Of a stretch of 37,302 nt of DNA, positions 28,869-37,302 are shown one piece after another. The notes below the pieces were generated by a model. It was not told the DNA's origin. It did not search any database and was given only the letters and a program-made list of their open reading frames with translations. The stretch's first letter is position 1. Each line of letters starts with the position of its first letter. The stretch comes from Calditrichia bacterium (GTDB taxonomy: Bacteria; Calditrichota; Calditrichia; JAJRVZ01). Position numbers and translations under genes: made by a program. The DNA is taken from positions 1 to 37,302 of the forward strand of contig JAGLYF010000128.1 in NCBI GenBank assembly GCA_023132435.1. Reading direction: 5' to 3'.

Positions 28869-29783
28869 ATGGAAGAAAAAATTAATCAGGTTTCCATATG
28901 GTCTTCTTTCGACAATCTTGTCGAGGAAGCCGAAGGTACATTTTTTGATCATCATTATGAAAATGCCATTAAAAAATGGCAGGATTATGCACAAATAACC
29001 GGTGCACCAAGTTGGCAACAGGCGGCAGATGATTTAAAAAAATTGATAACAGAATACCTCTCGGCACAAATTTCGGAACCTCAGCAATTATTTGAATCCT
29101 GGTTAAAATTGCGCAAACTAATGAATGAGAATAAACTCAGTTCATATGCATACAATATCATGCAACGTTTGTACGCAAAAATATTTCTGTCATCGAAACA
29201 GACGGTCTCCTTTGATATTGCAACAGGCGTTTTTTGCTTTATTGAGGAAAGATATGATACGGCAAAAGAAAATCTAACCGATGTGCTTAACAGAGAGCCT
29301 GATAATCTTCTGGCAAGAATTTTTCTAAGTAAATGTCATTTTATTTTAGGTGATGAAGATCGGGGGATGGCCACTCTGTCTCAAACTGTTTTTCTCGGTG
29401 GTAATGAAATTCTTTCAGAAGATATCGGTGCTGAACAAATAAGAAATCTTTATGGTCGCTTACGCTCAATTCACGGAAAAGGTGAGGTAGGTGTATGGCT
29501 GGTACCCTTTGAGGCCTGGTACAGAAGCTGGCTTGTTTGGGTAGAAGACACGCCGTTTTTTCAGGTGATGCAACAAAAGGAAAGAAATGAGAGAATCTTA
29601 CAAGTTAAGTACTATGCCTCAGAAAAATATCGTCATTTTGTCAGATGCCTGTACATTGCCGAATATGTTCGGGAGTTCCTGCCGAAGGAAAAAGGTATTA
29701 TCTGGGAACAGGAAGCGTATATGGAAAAACTCGATGCCAATCTTTTCCAGAGATATCGTAAAAAAAGAAAACCAATTGTTTGA
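28869..29783 (+). CDS. Hypothetical protein, helical TPR-like
   Basis: 304 aa; repeat-like segment CFIEERYDTAKENLTDVLNREPDNLLARIFLSKCHFILGDEDRGMATL. Confidence 0.55.
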   Translation: MEEKINQVSIWSSFDNLVEEAEGTFFDHHYENAIKKWQDYAQITGAPSWQQAADDLKKLITEYLSAQISEPQQLFESWLKLRKLMNENKLSSYAYNIMQRLYAKIFLSSKQTVSFDIATGVFCFIEERYDTAKENLTDVLNREPDNLLARIFLSKCHFILGDEDRGMATLSQTVFLGGNEILSEDIGAEQIRNLYGRLRSIHGKGEVGVWLVPFEAWYRSWLVWVEDTPFFQVMQQKERNERILQVKYYASEKYRHFVRCLYIAEYVREFLPKEKGIIWEQEAYMEKLDANLFQRYRKKRKPIV

Positions 29784-29841
29784 ATTACATAAAAGGAGCA
29801 GTAAAGGAAAGGAATCCAGTGAATATCTTAAGAAAAATATT

Positions 29842-31911
29842 TTATCTTAATAAATTTTTGAGAAACTCATAAGTTGCTATCTGAGATCTTACTTTTTCCT
29901 CTGAACCTGCTTTAATGTATTCATTTTTCTGTAATCTATCTATACACCGTGCTTTTTGATTATCCTTCCATTGAATTTCAAATATAGATTTTATCATCTT
30001 TTTTATATTACTGTCATAAATAGGAAAAGCGACTTCTATCCTCTGGAATAAGTTTCTACGCATCCAGTCGGCTGAAGCTAAGAAATATTTCTCCCTGCCA
30101 TTGTTGTAAAAGATAAAAATTCGGGTATGTTCCAGAAATCGGTCCACTATACTGATGATTTCAATATTGTCACTTAAATTTTTAATTCCGGGAACAAGAC
30201 AACAGATACCACGCACAATAATCCGGATTTTCACACCGGCCTGACTGGCCTGATATAATTTTTCTATAATTTTTTTATCTTCCAGGTTGTTCATTTTAAA
30301 ATCGATACGAGCATTTTTTCCTGCTCTGGCATTTTCAATTTCACTCTCGATCAGTTCATTAAATTTCTTTCGCATGATGAAAGGAGCCACTAAAAGATGT
30401 TTAAAATTATATTCTTTTTCCTTCTTTTCCAGATAGATAAATACCTGTTCCACCTCTCTGGTAATTCTGTTATCGGAGGTAAAAAGACCAAAATCACTGT
30501 ATAGTTTGGCCGTCTTCTCATTAAAATTACCTGTCGCCAGATAAGCGTATTTTTTTATAGTTTTCCCTTCTTTTCGCCTAACAAGACAAAGTTTAGAATG
30601 CACTTTTAAACCGGGAAAACTGTAAAGTACTTTTATACCGGCATCCTCCAGTTTTTGTGCCCACATTATATTTGATTCTTCATCAAATCTCGCTTTTACC
30701 TCAACAAATACCGTGACAGATTTTTCTTTATTTGCTGCTCTTATTAGATTACTTATTATCTGAGAATCAGCGGCACTTCTGTATAAGGTGATGTAAATAT
30801 TCTGTACCGAAGGGTCCTCTGCCGCATCCTTCAAAAATCTGATTACATTATCATAGTTTTGGTAGGGAAAATAAAGTAGATGATCTCTTTCGGAGAGCGC
30901 CGACCAAAAATTGGTAGATGACTCAAGTGCAGGAATTCGGAGAGGTGGCAACTTTTTATCCTGTAAAGAGATTGGACCGAGCCGGGGGAAAGAGATAAAA
31001 TCACTAAAGTTATGATATTTCCCGCCAGGAACCAGATCCTCCTTTTGCAATATCAATGAATCTTTAAGAAATTGGAGGAACTCGGAAGGCATTCGCTCAT
31101 CATATAAAAACCGGGAGGGTTTTCCCGTTTTACGCCTGGTTATCCCTTTTTTTATCTTTTCCAAAAGATCACCGGTAAATTCATCATCAATATAAATCTC
31201 AGCGTCGCGGGTTAATTTGATCTCATAGATATCTCTTACTTTATAACCGGGAAATATTTCATCCAGATGCAGTCTAATAATGTCATCAAGAAAAATAATG
31301 GTCTGCTGGTGGTTAGAAGATGGCAATTCTATAAATCGTGGTAAATTTATCGTAGGAATTTCCACCACTGCATATGTTGATCTTAATGATTTTACAGATT
31401 GATCGTTCTTTTCATTTTTTGAATGAAGTCTCACAGCAAGATATAAAACTTTATTCTGGAGAAAGATTGTCACTTTTTTTCTTACCAGTATACAAGGCCT
31501 GAGGAAAGGTGATATTTCATATCGGAAATAGTCTGATACAAATGAAGCTTGTTTTTTATTCAAGGATTTTTCATCGGTTAATATTATATTATTCTTTTTG
31601 AGTTCAGGTATAATAATATTTCTGAAAATATCCCCTAATTCCTGTTGCTGTTTGTCGACCTTTTTTTGAATCTCTTTTAACAAAGAGGCCGGATTAATTT
31701 TTAATTTTTCTCTTGATTTTTTTTTTAAGGTGAGTAAATATCTTAGAGCCGCTACCCGTACCCTGAAAAATTCGTCGAGGTTTGATGAAAAAATGGCCAT
31801 AAATTTAATTTTTTCATGCAAGGGTACATTTGGATCCTTTGCTTCCTGGAGAACTCTATGGTTAAAAGATAACCAGCTCAGTTCCCGGTCATAGAAAATG
31901 TTGTTGTGCAT
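29842..31911 (-). CDS. ppk1: Polyphosphate kinase 1
   Basis: 689 aa; FYDRELSWLSFNHRVLQEA, YIPYQNYDNVIRFL-type block (FPYQNYDNVIRFLKDAAEDPSVQNIYITLYRSA), VHSKLCLV, LEHTRIFIFYNNGREKYFLASADWMRRNL. Confidence 0.95.
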   Translation of the reverse strand: MHNNIFYDRELSWLSFNHRVLQEAKDPNVPLHEKIKFMAIFSSNLDEFFRVRVAALRYLLTLKKKSREKLKINPASLLKEIQKKVDKQQQELGDIFRNIIIPELKKNNIILTDEKSLNKKQASFVSDYFRYEISPFLRPCILVRKKVTIFLQNKVLYLAVRLHSKNEKNDQSVKSLRSTYAVVEIPTINLPRFIELPSSNHQQTIIFLDDIIRLHLDEIFPGYKVRDIYEIKLTRDAEIYIDDEFTGDLLEKIKKGITRRKTGKPSRFLYDERMPSEFLQFLKDSLILQKEDLVPGGKYHNFSDFISFPRLGPISLQDKKLPPLRIPALESSTNFWSALSERDHLLYFPYQNYDNVIRFLKDAAEDPSVQNIYITLYRSAADSQIISNLIRAANKEKSVTVFVEVKARFDEESNIMWAQKLEDAGIKVLYSFPGLKVHSKLCLVRRKEGKTIKKYAYLATGNFNEKTAKLYSDFGLFTSDNRITREVEQVFIYLEKKEKEYNFKHLLVAPFIMRKKFNELIESEIENARAGKNARIDFKMNNLEDKKIIEKLYQASQAGVKIRIIVRGICCLVPGIKNLSDNIEIISIVDRFLEHTRIFIFYNNGREKYFLASADWMRRNLFQRIEVAFPIYDSNIKKMIKSIFEIQWKDNQKARCIDRLQKNEYIKAGSEEKVRSQIATYEFLKNLLR

Positions 31912-31932
31912 GCTGCCTCTCGTATATCAAGA

Positions 31933-32424
31933 TTAAAGATTTTTTGGAGACTTAAAAAATTTAAACGTCCCACAATTTTCCGAAATTTCCTGCCAGGAAG
32001 AAATATCTAATTCAGTACAAAAAATACCACAAGTCGGGATATTATCGATACGGGCGTTGGCAAGCATATTGGCAAAATAGGTCATGCCCGGATTATGGCC
32101 GATCAGCATCGTGCTATTAAATTTATCATCCACCCTGCTAACCACCTTTAAAAGTGAGGTGGTATCAGCCTCATAGATTTCATCAGAATACTTCACACGG
32201 CTAAGAGTGTAGGAAAGAATATCAGAGATAATTTTTGTCGTCATTGACGCTCTGACAGCTGGACTGGATATAATAATATCCGGCATAATATCTTTATCCT
32301 TTAGAAGGCGACCCATTGCCGGGGCATCTCTCTTACCGCGTTTATTTAGCGGTCTTTCAAAATCATCGAGTTCCGGAAATTTCCAACTCGATTTTGCATG
32401 ACGAACCAGATATAGTGTTTTCAT
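31933..32424 (-). CDS. SixA-like phosphohistidine phosphatase (histidine phosphatase family)
   Basis: 163 aa; YLVRHAKSSW, FERPLNKRGKRDAP, ISSPAVRA, LIGHNPGM. Confidence 0.9.
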   Translation of the reverse strand: MKTLYLVRHAKSSWKFPELDDFERPLNKRGKRDAPAMGRLLKDKDIMPDIIISSPAVRASMTTKIISDILSYTLSRVKYSDEIYEADTTSLLKVVSRVDDKFNSTMLIGHNPGMTYFANMLANARIDNIPTCGIFCTELDISSWQEISENCGTFKFFKSPKNL

Positions 32425-32453
32425 TGGCTACTTTTTGAAATTTTTTTATATTA

Positions 32454-32597
32454 ACCACGGAATAACACGGAATAAATACACGGACTTATAAAATTTAATA
32501 GTGTGATACATCATTACATTATCATATTCCATTTTAATTTTATATTCTTTTATCGCTATAATTTTAATATTCTGTGTTAATCCGTGTACCTCCGTGG
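32454..32597. repeat. Dispersed intergenic inverted-repeat element, family B
   Basis: accacggaataacacggaataaatacacgg ... ttctgtgttaatccgtgtacctccgtggt. Confidence 0.75.
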
Positions 32598-32758
32598 TAA
32601 ATAATAAATATTGATAAGGGAATTATCAATTATTCAAATCGTTATAGTTTAATGAGATTGAAAATAGATAAATGTATTTTGAATTGCAATGAATAAAATG
32701 TAAGATTTTTTCCTATATTCATAAATTGATGATGTGATCATATTTAAGATGTTTCTGT

Positions 32759-33874
32759 ATGGCCGACCGGAGGAATGAAGTGAGCGAAGAGAAAAAAGCT
32801 TTAATCTACATCCCAGATATAAGTGGATTTACACGTTTTGTAAACGATACCGAAATCCAGCACAGTCAGCATATTATTGAAGAATTGCTTGAAGTAATCC
32901 TGCAATCGAATGATCTGAAGATGGAAGTATCTGAAATTGAAGGGGATGCCATTTTATTTTATCGGGAGGGCGATCCACCCCAGCCGGATCAGATTAGTGA
33001 ACAGATCAAAAGTATGTTTATAAATTTCCATACTTATCTGCAAGTAATCGAACGAGATACAGTTTGTCAGTGTGGCGCCTGTCGCACTGCCAGTAAATTG
33101 ACTCTTAAATTTTTTATTCATTATGGAGAAATCGGGATATCGAGAATTCGCGATCATATACAATTGATGGGAAAAAATGTAATACTTGCTCACCGGTTGA
33201 TGAAAAATAATGTTGACAGTAATGAATATCTTCTGATGACAGAAGATTATACAAATTTTCATAATAAGTCACAGATAGAGAATCACCTAAACTGGTCTGA
33301 GATAAAGGAGGGTAAAATTAGTTATGAACACATTGGTGACGTCTGCTATAAATACATTGAATTATCCTCCTTGCGCTCACAGTTAAAACCTTTATTTCCA
33401 GCCTCCGATGCAGAAAAATTTCCCAATCCAATAGAAATTATGACCCATATTGAAGCACCGATGGAATTTACCTATCAGGTTGTTACAGATCTAACCCGAC
33501 GAACCAAATGGTCAGAGGGTCTAAAGAAAATTACTTACGATGAGAAAGAAATCCTGCGAATTGGCTCAAAACATATTTGTGATTTGCCTGCAGGTCTGGT
33601 TGAGTTGGAAATTGTTCAAAATAAACGTCTTGAAAAAAAAATTGAGTATGTCGAGCAGGCAACAAAAAGCTTTCTTTTTCCGAGAGCAACTACATTTTTT
33701 GTATTTGAAGAAAATCAACATGCTACAAATTTACTAATACAATTTCATTATAAAAGACTATTCCTGCTTGGTTGGCTGGTGGATCTTTTTTTCCGAAAAA
33801 AAATGGAGGAAAATTTTATGAAATCCGGTCGGAATTTGAAAAGATTTTGTGAAGAGTCAATAAAAAAACTATAG
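32759..33874 (+). CDS. DUF2652 (class III nucleotidyl-cyclase-like) N-terminal domain fused to a SRPBCC/START-like C-terminal domain
   Basis: 371 aa; YIPDISGFTRFVN, EIEGDAILFY, CQCGAC, LKFFIHYGEIG, LMGKNVILAHRLM; then PIEIMTHIEAPMEFTYQVVTDLTRRTKWSEGLKK... SRPBCC-like. Confidence 0.75.
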   Translation: MADRRNEVSEEKKALIYIPDISGFTRFVNDTEIQHSQHIIEELLEVILQSNDLKMEVSEIEGDAILFYREGDPPQPDQISEQIKSMFINFHTYLQVIERDTVCQCGACRTASKLTLKFFIHYGEIGISRIRDHIQLMGKNVILAHRLMKNNVDSNEYLLMTEDYTNFHNKSQIENHLNWSEIKEGKISYEHIGDVCYKYIELSSLRSQLKPLFPASDAEKFPNPIEIMTHIEAPMEFTYQVVTDLTRRTKWSEGLKKITYDEKEILRIGSKHICDLPAGLVELEIVQNKRLEKKIEYVEQATKSFLFPRATTFFVFEENQHATNLLIQFHYKRLFLLGWLVDLFFRKKMEENFMKSGRNLKRFCEESIKKL

Positions 33875-33879
33875 AATAA

Positions 33880-35070
33880 TCATAAGGCAAAAGCAATAAT
33901 ATAGGCAATAACCGAGATAATGAGCCCATACATAAAAAAATTGTATGCAATCCGTAAATAGCGATATTTTTTGCCCAGGACTACACCTAAATAATAGATA
34001 TCTCTAATCAGATTATTGTAAAGATATTCTCCATCCTCCATCAACTCCTTCATTCCCCATTCGTAGTCCTCAACCGGCATATTTATAAAGTTCCCAAAAA
34101 AAAGCAGGTTTCCTTTTCTTTGGGTAATATCTTCCCTGGAGATTGTAAATGACGTGACTTTGGGTCGGGTGGAAAGTACAGCAAAAATAATCGTACCCAT
34201 AAGAGTTATTAAAATTATTACCGTAGGAAATATTAATTGTGGATCTTCATGCAGTCTACGGACTAATACTGAAATGATGATTGAGATGATTAAAGCGCTG
34301 ATGCTTATTAAGGTGCTTGCTTTGTTATCAGCGATTGAACTTAATGTAAAATGGTTTTTAGAGGTTAAGCGAAACATCGTCTCAATACCACGATCCGGTG
34401 TTTTTGCTCTTTTTGATTTCAGTTGAAAAATGTTATCGACTTTTTCATTAGTATCATCGGTTTTTGTATCCATCTTTTTTGATCTCTCCAGGGATTCCTG
34501 CAATGTCGAAAGATTTATTAAACGCTGATCGCCAAATTTTTCACGGGCATATTCGGTTTCAAAATCATTTTCGCTGATAAATTGAATGTTTAATTTAATC
34601 CATTCCTCATTTGACAAAGATTTACCAGGAATATTTTTCCACTCTTTAAATAATTCTTTGTTTCGTTTAAAATAATTATTTTTACCAAGATGAATCAGAT
34701 TTGCATCATGAAGAATTCTTTCAAGTACGTTCCCGGGCTTATTTTCCGGTTTTGTTGAATTTATACAGCCAATAACTTTTTCTATATTTTCATCCGGATA
34801 GTTTTGTTTTTCTAAAAACCGTTTGGCTATATCCATACTTTTATCTTCATGACCTTCGTATAATTCTGATATTCCGCAATCATGAAACCAGGCAGCGAGG
34901 ACAATGATCTCTAAATCTGTCGCTGAAAGAAAACTTTTTTCACCAAGAAGTATCGCATTTTTGGCTGTCCTTCGTGTATGGGCGAATGAGTGAAAGGTAT
35001 ACCTGGAATCAATATTTTTGGTAAAGTGATCTTTAACAAATTTTTCACATTTTTTTATAATTTCTGTCAT
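33880..35070 (-). CDS. HD-domain protein with C-terminal Pycsar-effector-like (DUF5706/PycTM) transmembrane domain
   Basis: 396 aa; HD ligands FHSFAHTRRTAKN, WFHDCG, ILHDANLIHLG. C-terminal TSKNHFTLSSIADNKASTLISISALIISIIISVLV and further TM helices. Confidence 0.78.
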   Translation of the reverse strand: MTEIIKKCEKFVKDHFTKNIDSRYTFHSFAHTRRTAKNAILLGEKSFLSATDLEIIVLAAWFHDCGISELYEGHEDKSMDIAKRFLEKQNYPDENIEKVIGCINSTKPENKPGNVLERILHDANLIHLGKNNYFKRNKELFKEWKNIPGKSLSNEEWIKLNIQFISENDFETEYAREKFGDQRLINLSTLQESLERSKKMDTKTDDTNEKVDNIFQLKSKRAKTPDRGIETMFRLTSKNHFTLSSIADNKASTLISISALIISIIISVLVRRLHEDPQLIFPTVIILITLMGTIIFAVLSTRPKVTSFTISREDITQRKGNLLFFGNFINMPVEDYEWGMKELMEDGEYLYNNLIRDIYYLGVVLGKKYRYLRIAYNFFMYGLIISVIAYIIAFAL

Positions 35071-35485
35071 GACAAATCCTGTTTTTGGTTATTTAGCGCA
35101 AAGTTATAAAGTTTTTCAACTGAAAACTATCTAGAACCACATTTAGGCAAACTTTATTCTTTTATATTTAAAATAGTGACACAATATTTTAATATCAATA
35201 GGTGCTTCAGGGTGTTATCTTAAGTTAGTTGAAATTTAAAAGAAAATACTCATCCAAATGAAGATTTTATTTGATTCAGGTTATTTTTTATTTATTTTTC
35301 AGATGGAATTTCATTTTTACTAAATGATCGTTCATAATGACTGATAACTATATGATGTTTTTCCCGCCTAAAAGCTATATTGTAAACTATATGGCGAAGA
35401 AAAAGTCTATTTAGTATTAATAATTACAATTTTTATGCCAGGGTGATTCGTCCGGCTAATTATAGTTAGCTCTCTGGAGAAGAAG

Positions 35486-35932
35486 ATGGTTATTAGAGAG
35501 ATAGAAAAATCTGATATTAAGGACATACTCGATATTCGTGTATCTACCAAAGAAAACCATTTCAGCATGACAGATCTAGCTGATGTTGGAGTAACGCCCG
35601 AATCCGTTGCAGAGTGGCTTGATGGTTCTGTCAATGGATGGGTTTGCGAAATTTCCGGGCAGCCTGTTGGTTTCGCATTGGCTGACAGCAAAACTGCAGA
35701 AGTGCTTGTGGTTGCATGTTATCCGAAATTCGAAAAGAAGGGTATTGGCAAAGCATTGATGCACAAAATTCACGATTGGTTGTGGTCCTTTGATCACGAT
35801 GAAATCTGGTTATGGTCAGATCCCGACCCTGGCGTTCGCGCATATGGGTTTTATCGCAAACTGGGATACGAACCAACAGGCGCAACCAAGGGGAACGATG
35901 AAATGTTGAAACTTAAGAGGAAAGCGAGCTAA
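35486..35932 (+). CDS. GNAT-family N-acetyltransferase
   Basis: 148 aa; VIREIEKSDIKDILDIR, VLVVACYPKFEKKGIGKALMHKIHDWL, GVRAYGFYRKLGYEPTG. Stop overlaps the attC R'' box. Confidence 0.9.
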   Translation: MVIREIEKSDIKDILDIRVSTKENHFSMTDLADVGVTPESVAEWLDGSVNGWVCEISGQPVGFALADSKTAEVLVVACYPKFEKKGIGKALMHKIHDWLWSFDHDEIWLWSDPDPGVRAYGFYRKLGYEPTGATKGNDEMLKLKRKAS

Positions 35933-36019
35933 CAAGCGCATCAACGCGGACGCCTTCAGCTCTAGCATGCGTAGTTGAGTTACTAAGGCCCGGCGCCGGT
36001 TATGCGCCAATCGTTAGGC
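35927..36019 (+). other. attC recombination site (complete)
   Basis: AGCTAACAAGCGCATCAACGCGGACGCC ... GGCGCCGGTTATGCGCCAATCGTTAGGC; imperfect palindrome with GCGCAT/ATGCGC and GGACGCC/GGCGCC arms and terminal RYYYAAC/GTTRRRY-type boxes. Confidence 0.87.
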
Positions 36020-36055
36020 GTATTACTGATACACACAATATTTTGGAGATAAAAT

Positions 36056-37228
36056 ATGTCAATACCCACGGTGATGGTAAGTTCCACCTTTTATGACCTA
36101 AAACAAATTCGTACTGACATTGGACATTTTTTGAGTAAAGAAATGGGCTATACACCTCTTCTATCAGAACTTCCATCATTTCCAATTGATCCTAATAGAG
36201 ATACAATTGAAAACTGTAGAAAGCGCGTTGAAGAAAGTGCTGATATTTTGATATTAATTATAGGCGGAAGATATGGCTCAATCGATGACAAAACGGCAAA
36301 ATCAGTTACAAATTTAGAGTATCTCACCGCACGTAAAATAGGAATTCCAGTATATACTTTTATCGAAAAGCACATCCTTTCAATCCTTCCACTTTGGAAG
36401 AAGAATCCTGACGCTGATTACTCGAATGTTGTAGACACAACAAGTTTATTCCAATTTGTTGAAGAAATCCGTCAAATAGAAAGCAAGTGGACATTCCCCT
36501 TTGAAACAGCACAAGATATCATAACTACTTTGAGAATTCAATTTGCTTATCTTTTTTCTGATTCACTTCAGTTGCGACGTCGACTAGGAGAAAATGGAAT
36601 TCCACCAGATTTTGAAATTTTAAGTCCAAAAGCGTTAAAAATAGCACTTGATAAGCCTGAGGCATGGGAATACTTTTTATTTTTTCAGGTTTTGATTGAT
36701 GAAAATCAGAAACATGAACATATGTTTAAGGAGTATAAGGCAGGATTATTAATAGGCACTTCAGAACAAGTTGAAATTGAAACGGCGATTGGTTGGATTC
36801 AGACAAGACTTCGAGAACTAAAAGGATTGATAAATTCGGCTAATCAGCTGCTTAGTAAATCGTTACAAGAGGCATTCGGTGAACCTGGACAGGCAGGAGA
36901 TGCAGATGAAATAATCTGGAATGCTAAAAAACTTAGCGAAGTCACTGAAGAGGCTGTTAAATGGGCTTTACTCATTCGTAAGGCCAAAGTCGCAGAACCA
37001 TTTACAAATGTTATTGCTGCAATGTCTGAATTTCCTACCTCTGCTATTGAACGACTTCAATTTTATCCAATAGAATGCATTCCTCAAATTGAAAATGCGC
37101 TTAAAGGTGCATCATCAGGTACACCAATAAGTTTAGAGCTAATATTAAAATTGGAATTAAATAATGTGGAAGGCTTTAGCGCAGCTTTAGCTGAAGCTGA
37201 AAGGCGATTCAATGCAGGAGATTACTGA
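36056..37228 (+). CDS. DUF4062 domain-containing protein
   Basis: 390 aa; N-terminal TVMVSSTFYDLKQIRTDIGHFL ... ADILILIIGGRYGSI ... VTNLEYLTARKIGIPVYTFI matches the DUF4062 (TIR/deoxyribosyltransferase-like fold) pattern; C-terminal half unrecognised. Confidence 0.83.
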   Translation: MSIPTVMVSSTFYDLKQIRTDIGHFLSKEMGYTPLLSELPSFPIDPNRDTIENCRKRVEESADILILIIGGRYGSIDDKTAKSVTNLEYLTARKIGIPVYTFIEKHILSILPLWKKNPDADYSNVVDTTSLFQFVEEIRQIESKWTFPFETAQDIITTLRIQFAYLFSDSLQLRRRLGENGIPPDFEILSPKALKIALDKPEAWEYFLFFQVLIDENQKHEHMFKEYKAGLLIGTSEQVEIETAIGWIQTRLRELKGLINSANQLLSKSLQEAFGEPGQAGDADEIIWNAKKLSEVTEEAVKWALLIRKAKVAEPFTNVIAAMSEFPTSAIERLQFYPIECIPQIENALKGASSGTPISLELILKLELNNVEGFSAALAEAERRFNAGDY

Positions 37229-37244
37229 TTAATTGTTATATTAC

Positions 37245-37302
37245 GCCTAACAAGCGCATCATCGTGCCAAGATAAACCCAGATCGTTGGGAAATGATCTA
37301 CT
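37245..37302 (+). other. attC recombination site, 5' part only (cut by window edge)
   Basis: GCCTAACAAGCGCATCATCGTGCC, sharing TAACAAGCGCATC with the attC at 35927. Confidence 0.78.

Larger units (their letters stand above)
35465..36019 (+). mobile_element. Integron gene cassette 1 (GNAT acetyltransferase + attC)
   Basis: Cassette start GTTAGCT (35465-35471) is the exact reverse complement of the R'' box AGCTAAC (35927-35933) at its own 3' end; attC closes with GTTAGGC (36013-36019). Confidence 0.82.
36013..37302 (+). mobile_element. Integron gene cassette 2 (DUF4062 protein), attC truncated by window end
   Basis: Cassette start GTTAGGC (36013) is the exact reverse complement of R'' box GCCTAAC (37245-37251). 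Confidence 0.8.

Noticed and set aside
35071-35464. Decayed intI gene upstream of the cassettes
   Set aside because: The gap is under 400 bp and I saw no integrase-like reading frame in either direction.

Overview
This 37.3 kb AT-rich bacterial segment probably comes from an FCB-superphylum lineage. The clues are a FlgD/T9SS-like C-terminal sorting domain, a short Bacteroidetes-type primary sigma factor and NtrC-type regulators; taxonomy was not verified. Most of the window is housekeeping: a FadL-like porin, a TlpA-like thioredoxin, an NCS2 purine permease, a three-gene histidine kinase/REC/NtrC module, a pyrimidine cluster (carA-carB-[DAACS transporter]-pyrF-pyrE), a cyclophilin lipoprotein, an S8 protease, deoB, a sigma-70 factor, an M23 peptidase, kdsB-pyrG, a GGDEF protein, ppk1 and sixA. 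The right end (about 32.7-37.3 kb) looks accessory. It holds a DUF2652 cyclase-like/SRPBCC protein convergent with an HD + Pycsar-effector-like (DUF5706/PycTM) membrane protein. Next to these is an integron-type cassette array with no intI in the window: a GNAT cassette and a DUF4062 cassette, with one complete attC and the start of a second. Intergenic regions carry many inverted-repeat elements and several unrelated 7-bp-period tandem arrays. An S8 subtilisin-like protein appears to have Asn in place of its catalytic Asp. No rRNA, tRNA or CRISPR array was recognised.
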